This document shows positions 46,160-52,849 of a DNA stretch of 64,000 bases, one piece after another. A program made the position numbers and the translations under genes. The stretch is from positions 124,001-188,000 of the forward strand of contig CAWHBN010000017.1 in the NCBI GenBank assembly GCA_963827705.1. The letters are read 5' to 3'. Position 1 is the first letter of the stretch; every line of letters begins with the position of its first letter. Below the pieces are notes generated by a model. That model saw only the letters and a list, made by a program, of their open reading frames with translations, was not told the DNA's origin and searched no databases. The stretch comes from JACDAN01 sp963827705. GTDB taxonomy: Bacteria > Actinomycetota > Thermoleophilia > Gaiellales > Gaiellaceae.

Positions 46160-46588
46160 CTATGACTCGGTCGCCGTGCCGCGTCCCTCGGCAACGCGGA
46201 CACGCTCGGCGAGCGCCTCGAGCAGCGCCCACGCCATCTCGGGATGGCTCTCGACGAGCGGACGAAAGCTCCACACAGGCAGCTGGAAGCCGTGCACCTG
46301 CGTTTCCGCCTTCACTGTCGCGCTGCGCGCGGACTTGTCGATCAGCGCCATCTCGCCGAAGGCGTCGCCGGGGCCGAGCCGGCCGACCGTCTGGCCGTGG
46401 ACGATCACGGCCACCTCACCCGCCTCGATGACGATGAACGTCTTCCCGGCCTCGCCCTCCTCGGCAATCAAGTCGCCGGGAGCGTACGTCCGCTCCATGA
46501 ACTCGCCCGCGAGGCGCCCCAGAAAACGGTCGTCCGCCTTGGCAAAGAGCGGCACTCCGCGCAGCAGGTCGAGACTCGGGTCGGGCAC
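46160..46588 (-). CDS. Cyclic nucleotide-binding domain protein
   Basis: A 142-residue single-domain protein. FMERTYAPGDLIAEEGEAGK, TFIVIEAGEVAVIV and LGPGDAFGEMALIDKSARSA form the cNMP-binding barrel with its phosphate-binding cassette (FGEMALIDKSARSA; the Glu and Arg that contact cyclic nucleotide are present). There is no helix-turn-helix, so it is not a CRP regulator by itself. It may regulate a partner protein. Confidence 0.83.
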   Translation of the reverse strand: MPDPSLDLLRGVPLFAKADDRFLGRLAGEFMERTYAPGDLIAEEGEAGKTFIVIEAGEVAVIVHGQTVGRLGPGDAFGEMALIDKSARSATVKAETQVHGFQLPVWSFRPLVESHPEMAWALLEALAERVRVAEGRGTATES

Positions 46589-46669
46589 GCAGCGATCCTA
46601 TCCAGTTACCTCGGCGCAAAGCGCGGGTCGAGAGTGCGATTCGAGCGCGATGTGCGATAGTCCCGCGCC

Positions 46670-46957
46670 ATGTGCTGTCTGGTCCTGACGGCGGGGTTCC
46701 TCGGTCCGCGCGTTGCGCTCCTCGTCTGGTGGATCTTCGGTGAGCGCGTCGACCTCGCATTCGACTCGTGGGTCTGGCCGCTCCTCGGCCTGATCGCCCT
46801 CCCCTGGACGACACTCGCGTACGTGCTCGTCTGGTCGCCCATCGTCGGCGTCGACGGCGCTGAGTGGATCGTCGTGGGGCTCGGTTTCCTGGGCGATGTG
46901 CTGACGTACTCGAGCCGGGCGGCGACGTCCCGATACCAGTCGTCGCGCGCCTACTAG
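46670..46957 (+). CDS. Small integral membrane protein
   Basis: A 95-residue hydrophobic protein with three likely spans (VLTAGFLGPRVALLVWWIFG, WVWPLLGLIALPWTTLAYVL and EWIVVGLGFLGDVLTYSSRA) and a Ser/Arg tail. Function unknown. ATG at 46670 is preceded by TAGTCC ending 6 nt upstream, the local leaderless pattern. Confidence 0.6.
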   Translation: MCCLVLTAGFLGPRVALLVWWIFGERVDLAFDSWVWPLLGLIALPWTTLAYVLVWSPIVGVDGAEWIVVGLGFLGDVLTYSSRAATSRYQSSRAY

Positions 46958-47076
46958 AGATTCGCTCACACTCAGGCGTTGAAATCCCGGGCCACGATGT
47001 AGAGAGCCTTCTTCGTGGGCCGCCTCGGCTTGGACGGGGCTTCGGTCACGTTCGGCTAGCCGTAGAGTGGGCGGCG

Positions 47077-47412
47077 ATGGAGACCGAAAGAGCACGCGAG
47101 CTTCTCCGCCGCGAGCGCGAGCGGCTCGAGAAGGCGCTTGCCGGCGAGACCCATGCGCCCGCCACCGACCTGGCCACGCGGGACCAGCACCTGGGCGACC
47201 AGGGGAGCGAGCTCCAGGAAGACGAGCTCGCCGCCGGCCTCCGAGAGCAGCTCGCGAATGAGCTCGCCGACGTCGAGCGAGCCGAGGAACGCCTGGCGCG
47301 GGGAACGTACGGGCTGTCGATCGAAAGCGGTGAGCCGATCGACGACGATCGACTCGAAGCGCACCCGACCGCCGAACGCACCACCGAAGAGCAGGCCCGA
47401 CTCGAGCGCTAG
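47077..47412 (+). CDS. TraR/DksA-like coiled-coil protein without zinc-finger cysteines
   Basis: A 111-residue protein with the DksA/TraR layout. An N-terminal coiled coil (ARELLRRERERLEKALAGET, ELADVERAEERLARGTYGLS) leads to the ESGEPIDDDRLEAHPTAERT segment that normally surrounds a C4 zinc finger. Here there is no cysteine at all. It may still act at the RNA polymerase secondary channel. A TAGAGT box lies 8 nt before the ATG. Confidence 0.75.
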   Translation: METERARELLRRERERLEKALAGETHAPATDLATRDQHLGDQGSELQEDELAAGLREQLANELADVERAEERLARGTYGLSIESGEPIDDDRLEAHPTAERTTEEQARLER

Positions 47413-47423
47413 CCTCGACGCAC

Positions 47424-48293
47424 TTGGCCATCGAATACGAGATAACCACCCGCGACCGCTCCGGCGGTAAGCGCGTCCACCGCTACACCAGCGAGGACGC
47501 GCTGGCGCCCGGCGCCATCGTTGAGATCGGCGGGCGGAGCTGGCTCGTGGATCGCATGGAGGGTAGGAGCATCGAGGCGTGGCCGGCCCGCTACCGCCTG
47601 ACCCTTCGCCATCCGGACGGGTCGGAGGAGCACGGTGCCTTTCGCCGCTTTCGAGCCGACGCGCCGCTCCGCGGCCACCAGCTGACGACGCTCGAGGACG
47701 GGGCGCCGATCAGCTGGGTCGTGGACGAGCAACGGCTCGCTCGCGACGAGCTGGATGCACCGTTTCTCGAACTGGTGGCCGTACGCGACTACGTCGAGGC
47801 GGAGTCACTCCCCGACCACCAGCTCGAGCATGCCCTCGAGCGGGACGCAGACACCGACGAAGTCGCGGCGGCTCTCGAACGCGCCAGGGGCGCAGGGCTC
47901 TCCGCAGAGCTGGTCGCGCTCGAACCCGGCCAGGCACCGGACTGGGACGAAGCGAGCCGATACCTCGACGCGCTGATCCTGGAGGAGATCGAGGACGACC
48001 TCCTCGAGGCCGCCGGCGTCCACCCGGCGCGCGACCGGCGGGACACGTGGCTCGACACCATCAAGGAGCGGCTCCGCAACGATCTCGAGAGCTTCCGAGC
48101 AGACATCGAGCAGAACCACGACGAGCTCGAGGAGTGGGACTTCCGCGGGGGCAGGGTCTTTGCAGCGATCGGAGCCGCGGACGACGAGGCGAACCCGCTC
48201 AGCCCGTACGGCTGGATGACTCGCCTCTTCGATGCGGGTGTGTTGACAGCAGCGGGCTTCCAGCGCGTCCGCAAGGCCGAGCTCGCTCCGTGA
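47424..48293 (+). CDS. Hypothetical protein, 289 residues
   Basis: I do not recognise a family. The N-terminus looks like a small beta barrel (EYEITTRDRSGGKRVHRYTS, IVEIGGRSWLVDRMEGRSI). A middle region is rich in Glu/Asp helices (LEHALERDADTDEVAAALER, LDALILEEIEDDLLEAAGVH). The C-terminus reads WDFRGGRVFAAIG and PYGWMTRLFDAGVL. No signal peptide or span. Start TTG at 47424 is 11 bp after the DksA-like gene, so the two are probably co-transcribed. Confidence 0.55.
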   Translation: MAIEYEITTRDRSGGKRVHRYTSEDALAPGAIVEIGGRSWLVDRMEGRSIEAWPARYRLTLRHPDGSEEHGAFRRFRADAPLRGHQLTTLEDGAPISWVVDEQRLARDELDAPFLELVAVRDYVEAESLPDHQLEHALERDADTDEVAAALERARGAGLSAELVALEPGQAPDWDEASRYLDALILEEIEDDLLEAAGVHPARDRRDTWLDTIKERLRNDLESFRADIEQNHDELEEWDFRGGRVFAAIGAADDEANPLSPYGWMTRLFDAGVLTAAGFQRVRKAELAP

Positions 48294-48302
48294 TCGGCTG
48301 GC

Positions 48303-49345
48303 CTAGCCTGCGGAGATCGGCTTCGTGGCTTGCTCGAGCGCGCCCAGCAGCGTCTCGAGATCGTACGAGCCGTCGTATCTCGCGCCGTTGACGTAGAACG
48401 TCGGCGTGCCGTTCACGCCGCTCCGAACGCCGCTCATGAAGTCTTCCCGCACGCGCTCGGCGTGGACATGGTTGGCCAGCTCCTGATCGAACACCTGAAC
48501 ATCGAGCCCGAGCTGTTCCGCATAGGAATGCAGATCCGGATCAGTTAGCCGGCTCTGGTTCTCGTAGAGCGTGTCGTGCATCTCCCAGAACGGGCCCTGG
48601 GCCGCTGCGGCCTCCGCGGCCTCGGCAGCCTGTTCGGCGTGCGGGTGCGACGTCGAGATCGGGAAGTTGCGGAACACGAACCGCAGCCTCTCCCCCATCC
48701 GCGCCTGCACCTCTTTGAGGATCGGATACGCCGCGCCGCAATAGGGACACTCGTAGTCGCCGTACTCCACGAGTGTGACGGGCGCACTCGGCGGCCCTTG
48801 GATGTGGTCGCGCCCCTCGTCCACGGGCAGGGTGAGCGCCGCGATCCACTGGGTCTGGCTCACGAGTCGCCTTCGTCTGAGGCTCTCCAGCGCGCGAAGG
48901 ATTCCATCCGCGCCCGGGTTCACGCCGACAGGCGAGATGAAGCTCCACCGCACGATGCCGTCGGCGTCGATCACATAGAGCGCTCGCTCGGTCGTTCCAT
49001 CCTGCGGATCTGTACACCTGGTACGTCGCGTGCGACCTCACCCTTGGGCTCGAAGTCGGCGAGCAGCGGGAAGTGGAGGTTCCGATCCTTGGCGAAGGCC
49101 AGATGGCACCAGATCCCGTCGACGGAGATGCCGACGACCTCCGCGTCGAACCTCCGGAACTCCGAAAGCAGCTCCTGATAGAGGGCCAGCTGATCCGAAC
49201 AGACCGGGCTCCAGTCCTCCGGGTAGAAGACCAGGATCACGGGCCGCCCGCGCAGCTCGCCGAGCGAGACCGTCTGGTCGGGCGTCGAGCGGAGCTCGAA
49301 GTCAGGCGCCCTGGTGCCAGGCGGTAGCGGGCCGGGCTCGCTCAC
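48303..49345 (-). CDS. Redoxin-DsbA fusion protein, two frameshifts
   Basis: A single protein of about 346 residues once two extra bases near 49017-49030 are removed; the join then reads GEVARTYQVYRSQDGTTERA. The N-terminal 155 residues are an AhpC/TSA peroxiredoxin (PDFELRSTPDQTVSLGELRG, FYPEDWSPVCSDQ with the peroxidatic Cys). The C-terminal 190 residues are a DsbA-like thioredoxin fold with CPYC in YGDYECPYCGAAYPIL and the cis-Pro loop VNGTPTFYVNG. It would reduce peroxides using its own dithiol module. No signal peptide, so cytoplasmic. The first-gene ATG is at 49345. Confidence 0.78.
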
Positions 49346-49351
49346 TTCAGG

Positions 49352-49561
49352 CTAGGGTCGCGGCGGCTCGGAGTCGCGCTCGTAGTCGCCCGCGCCGCCC
49401 CCGAGCAGGCCACTTCGAGCGGCAACGTCGTCCTTGCGCCCCTCGAAGTCCTCCTCCGCCGCGGCGCGATCCGCCTGCGACACGCCGGCCAGCTCTTCTT
49501 GCTCCTCCCGCTCGAGGTCGTCCTTGCTCCACCAGGCGCGGATCCTGTCGAGGAAAGCCAT
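49352..49561 (-). CDS. Small charged protein, 69 residues
   Basis: A hydrophilic protein: an amphipathic start (AFLDRIRAWWSKDDLEREE), a Glu/Asp/Arg-rich middle and a Gly-rich end. No recognised domain. It is 6 bp upstream of the redoxin-DsbA gene on the same strand and may be its operon partner. Confidence 0.5.
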   Translation of the reverse strand: MAFLDRIRAWWSKDDLEREEQEELAGVSQADRAAAEEDFEGRKDDVAARSGLLGGGAGDYERDSEPPRP

Positions 49562-49633
49562 CGCGGGAAGGCTAACGGCTCGACGTCTCCGGATGCGGGC
49601 TCACATCCAATCCAGGTTTGCGATGCTTCGACG

Positions 49634-49951
49634 ATGCCGACGGACCAGTACCACGAGCCGCCGGACGAGCTCTCGGCGGAGGCCCGCACCTTTGCGCGTG
49701 TGATCGCCTCGCTTCAGGAAGAGGCTGAGGCGATCGGCTGGTACGAACAGCGACTATCCGTCGAGGAGAACGACGAAGCTCGCAGCATCATGGAGCACGC
49801 GCAGCGCGAGGAATTCCTCCACTTCTCGATGGATCTCGAGTTCCTGGCTCGGCGAAAGGAGAAGTGGCGGATCGCGCTCCAGAAGATCCTCTTCAAGGAA
49901 GGGGACATCGTCGAGCTCGCCGAGCGGGCCGAGGACGCGGTCGAGGACTAG
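49634..49951 (+). CDS. Encapsulated-ferritin-like (EncFtn) protein
   Basis: A 105-residue protein that aligns with the EncFtn family of half-ferritins. EEAEAIGWYEQR corresponds to the Glu31/Glu32/Glu34-Trp38-Tyr39 segment of the Rhodospirillum rubrum protein. HAQREEFLHFSMDLEFLARR holds the second iron-site Glu and the His, and ALQKILFKEGDIVELAERAE follows. EncFtn forms annular decamers with ferroxidase centres, normally inside an encapsulin shell. No encapsulin gene is in this window and the C-terminus lacks an obvious shell-targeting tail. Confidence 0.75.
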   Translation: MPTDQYHEPPDELSAEARTFARVIASLQEEAEAIGWYEQRLSVEENDEARSIMEHAQREEFLHFSMDLEFLARRKEKWRIALQKILFKEGDIVELAERAEDAVED

Positions 49952-50059
49952 CCGGCGCCACCGGAACGGCGACGACGAACCCGCTGCAAGGTCGGTCGCG
50001 AGGAGAGTTAACTTCGCCCAAACGGCGTCTTGAACTCCCACCGCTACGTTCAATGCACT

Positions 50060-50974
50060 GTGCAGCTTCGTGTCGTCGTTCTCCTGCTCGCCGTTGGGTG
50101 TACGACGTATGCACTCGGGGCCGGCAGTGCCGGCGGCCAGGTCGCCCCTGTCCGGAACGGCGAGATCGTCTTCTCGAGCATCCGCGTGAAGAACGGCCCG
50201 TTCGACCTGTACAGAATGAGGGCGGACGGCTCACGGCTGAGGCGCATCACGAGCGGCAAGGGCTTCGAGCGGTATCCGAGGTGGTCGCCGGACGGGAAGC
50301 GCATCGCGTACGTCAGCGACCGGTCGAAGCCGGGAGCCGCCACGGCCTACGAGGTGTACGTCCTCGGGACGGCGTTGCGGCGCATCACTCAGGACCGCTT
50401 CGTCGACGACCAGTTGTCGTGGTCGCCGAACGGGACGAAGCTCGCCTTCGTCAGCAACCGCGGCGGGAAGTTCGGCATCTGGGTGATGAACGCGAACGGC
50501 AGCGGCAAGCGCCTCCTCACGGCCGACGGAGCAGTACCGGCGTGGTCCCCGGACGGGAACACGCTCGCCTTCGTCCGCATGAGCGGACGGACGGACGCAA
50601 TCTGGCTGATGGACGCCGACGGGGGCAATCAGCGGCGGCTGACCGACCCACCCCAGCTCGGCAGCGACTACGCCCGCGACTCCATGCCGGAGTGGTCTCC
50701 GGACGGCGAAACGCTCGCGTTCGTGCGCCACTACCGGGGCAGGACCGACATTTGGATGACCGGGCCGGACGGCGCGACGACCCGGCGGCTGACGAAGGAC
50801 GCCGGCGCCCACACGTGGCCCGCCTGGTCGCCTGACGGACGGCGGCTCGCCTACGTCCACGCACTGGCCAAGCGCCAAGGCATCGTCGTGATGACGGCCG
50901 ACGGTAGGGGTGCGAAGCGCGTGGCAGGCGGCGCGATCGCGTACGCCTATCCCGACTGGCAGCCCGTCCGCTAG
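50060..50974 (+). CDS. Secreted TolB-like beta-propeller protein (PD40 repeats)
   Basis: A protein of 304 residues. A signal peptide (VVVLLLAVGCTTYALGAGSA) precedes about six PD40/TolB repeats with the repeated WSPDG core: YPRWSPDGKRIAYVS, LSWSPNGTKLAFVS, PAWSPDGNTLAFVR, PEWSPDGETLAFVR, PAWSPDGRRLAYVH. These propellers mediate protein binding outside the cell membrane. GTG at 50060 is preferred over TTG 50030 because the signal peptide begins there. Confidence 0.8.
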   Translation: MQLRVVVLLLAVGCTTYALGAGSAGGQVAPVRNGEIVFSSIRVKNGPFDLYRMRADGSRLRRITSGKGFERYPRWSPDGKRIAYVSDRSKPGAATAYEVYVLGTALRRITQDRFVDDQLSWSPNGTKLAFVSNRGGKFGIWVMNANGSGKRLLTADGAVPAWSPDGNTLAFVRMSGRTDAIWLMDADGGNQRRLTDPPQLGSDYARDSMPEWSPDGETLAFVRHYRGRTDIWMTGPDGATTRRLTKDAGAHTWPAWSPDGRRLAYVHALAKRQGIVVMTADGRGAKRVAGGAIAYAYPDWQPVR

Positions 50975-51082
50975 TAGCTGGGCTCGAGCGGCAGCTCGAC
51001 GGTGCTTCGGGTCCCGTCTCCAGGTGGGCTCTCGACGGTGAGCGAGCCTCCGAGTGCCGCCAACGGCCCGGCGCGCGCGGCT
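50971..51082 (-). pseudogene. C-terminal remnant of a sensor histidine kinase
   Basis: In one minus-strand frame the segment reads LAALGGSLTVESPPGDGTRS followed by TVELPLEPSY and TAG. This is the end of a HATPase_c domain as in NarL-type sensor kinases (usual GGTLTVESPPGGGT). Nothing upstream continues it; the next gene begins at 51120. Its stop overlaps that of the propeller gene. It is a degraded fragment. Confidence 0.6.
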
Positions 51083-51119
51083 GCCTAACCTGCGCTAGGC
51101 GAAGCGCCGTGGTGCGGTA

Positions 51120-51578
51120 TCAGCGGCCGACCACCGCCTCCAGTTTCGGCAACATCATCTCCCAGGCCTGGCGGCCGAAATCGGCCGTTCCGGGCGGGTG
51201 AGGGCCTTCCTGCACGACCAACCGCGTCTTGCCGCCCTCGTCGTGGAACTCCACGCGCAGGCTCGACGGCCACGGCGTCGCCTGGCCGGGAATCCCATCC
51301 CACGCCCCGCGACTCGAGAGCAGCTCGTTCTCGACGACCTCGACGAACCGGCCGTCGAACCCTGTCCGCATGGAGGGATCGCCTTCGCCCACCATCGCAA
51401 ACTGCTGCCGACCGCCGACTCGCGCGTCCAGCTCGACGCTCGTCGAGTCGACCGGGAATCCCTCTGGCCCATACCACCGGGCGAACTCTTCCGGGTCGGT
51501 GAACGCCCGATACACGCGTTGCCGCGGCGCAGCGAAGACGCGGGTGATCTCGACATCGTACTCCGGGGTTTCCGTCAT
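51120..51578 (-). CDS. SRPBCC/AHSA1 domain protein
   Basis: A 152-residue START-like protein: YDVEITRVFAAPRQRVYRAF, TDPEEFARWYGPEGFPVDST, FDGRFVEVVENELL and the C-terminal helix QAWEMMLPKLEAVVG. The Aha1-type fold encloses a hydrophobic cavity. Function unknown. ATG at 51578 follows AAGGAGG; the longer frame to 51599 is unlikely. Confidence 0.82.
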   Translation of the reverse strand: MTETPEYDVEITRVFAAPRQRVYRAFTDPEEFARWYGPEGFPVDSTSVELDARVGGRQQFAMVGEGDPSMRTGFDGRFVEVVENELLSSRGAWDGIPGQATPWPSSLRVEFHDEGGKTRLVVQEGPHPPGTADFGRQAWEMMLPKLEAVVGR

Positions 51579-51647
51579 CTCGTTCCTCCTTCCTGCCACT
51601 AGGACGGCAGGAGGCCGGAAAACTCATCGGAGTACGAGCCCGCTCGC

Positions 51648-52769
51648 TCAGCTGAAGGTCACGAGCGCGCTCTCGAGCTCGCGGGCGCCTGCGGCGCACG
51701 AGCGGCGGGCATCCTCGGGCTCGAGGGCCGGGCACCCCTCCCGCTCGAAGGCGCCGTCGGTGAGCACCGCAACGGCCTTCCCCAGCCAGCGGTAGCAGGC
51801 GACCCGCACCGCGCCGGCGAACGTCTCGCAGCCTGCGAGGAGGCGCACGTAGGCATCAGTTGATGCCCCGAGGAGGTTCTGCGCTTTCGTGCCGCGGATG
51901 CACGCAATAGCGTCGCGTTCCCGCTCGAACTCGGCGCAGAGCTTGAGCTGGCGCTCGGGGTCAGCCGGGCCGATGACCGCCGCACCCGTGATGCACGCCT
52001 CGCGCTGGAGTCCTTCGAGGCCGTCGCAGAGGACGTCGAGATGCACGGCCGAGTCGACGACGATCCCTTCGGGCCGGTCGTCGACGAACACGCGGTACCA
52101 GCACGGACGAACGAACGCCGCCGGCTGAGCTCCGCACAGCTCGCGTGGATCGGTGACCGCGCCGGGAGGGAGCTCGGCCTCGTCTGCTCCGGCAACGGCG
52201 AACCAGTAGTCGTGGTACGCGCCCTGCGCGCAGTCGGGCGCGGGCGGCCCGAGTGCGCGGCACAGGTCCAGCGCCGGCGCCAGGCGGTCGCCGTGCATCC
52301 GCATGAAGGCGTGCCCGAGACCGTGAACGCAGCTGTAGCGGCGGTAGCGCGTGCCCGCGTCCGCGCAGACGGCGGCCGCCTCGCGGGGCCGCCGGACGTC
52401 GATCGAGGGCGCCACCCCTGTGACGAGCCCGTGAGCGAACCCGGCGCTGCAGCCCGGGTCGTTGCTGCGCGGGAGGACGTCCTGGAGATCGCCCAACGTC
52501 AGACCTTCGTCGAGCGCGTACGTCCGTCCCACCGTGTGCATCACTCCGTGGCAGTTGGAGAGCACGAAGCCGCCCTCGCGCCTGACGGCCAGCTCGATCG
52601 CGCCGACCGCGGGCCGCGGGTCGTCAGTACCGGCGACGAGCCGCTGGAACTCCCGCGTCACGCAGTCGCGTCCCGCGTCGCCGACGAGGCCACGGCACCG
52701 TTCGAGGTCAACGGCGGCCGTCGGCTCGTCGCTGCCGTCCTGCGTGAGGACGACGGTCGCGCCCACCAC
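51648..52769 (-). CDS. Cysteine-rich protein with repeated HG..H motifs, probably membrane-anchored
   Basis: An unrecognised protein of at least 373 residues with about eighteen cysteines. Repeated short motifs occur: SNCHGVMHTVG, GFAHGLVTG, SCVHGLGHAFMR, AQGAYHDYWF. The C-terminal half repeats paired cysteines (VLCDGLEGLQREACITGA, CAEFERERDAIACIRG), suggesting disulfides outside the cell. In the same frame, immediately upstream of GTG 52769, the sequence encodes LRAALLLLAAALVGAA, a convincing span or signal, but no ATG, GTG or TTG precedes it. The true start therefore is unclear. Confidence 0.6.
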   Translation of the reverse strand: MVGATVVLTQDGSDEPTAAVDLERCRGLVGDAGRDCVTREFQRLVAGTDDPRPAVGAIELAVRREGGFVLSNCHGVMHTVGRTYALDEGLTLGDLQDVLPRSNDPGCSAGFAHGLVTGVAPSIDVRRPREAAAVCADAGTRYRRYSCVHGLGHAFMRMHGDRLAPALDLCRALGPPAPDCAQGAYHDYWFAVAGADEAELPPGAVTDPRELCGAQPAAFVRPCWYRVFVDDRPEGIVVDSAVHLDVLCDGLEGLQREACITGAAVIGPADPERQLKLCAEFERERDAIACIRGTKAQNLLGASTDAYVRLLAGCETFAGAVRVACYRWLGKAVAVLTDGAFEREGCPALEPEDARRSCAAGARELESALVTFS

Positions 52770-52802
52770 GGCCGCGCCGACGAGCGCCGCGGCGAGAAGG
52801 AG

Positions 52803-52832
52803 AAGGGCGGCCCGGAGCCCCGGGCCGCCCTT
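52803..52832 (-). terminator. Perfect 13-bp hairpin after the M14 peptidase gene
   Basis: Stem 52803-52815 with 52820-52832 and a 4-nt loop, 17 bp beyond the stop of the M14 gene (minus strand) and followed by a pyrimidine-rich stretch. It overlaps the possible signal-peptide coding region of the next gene. Confidence 0.6.
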
Positions 52833-52849
52833 GCGTTTGTCCTCCTGCC

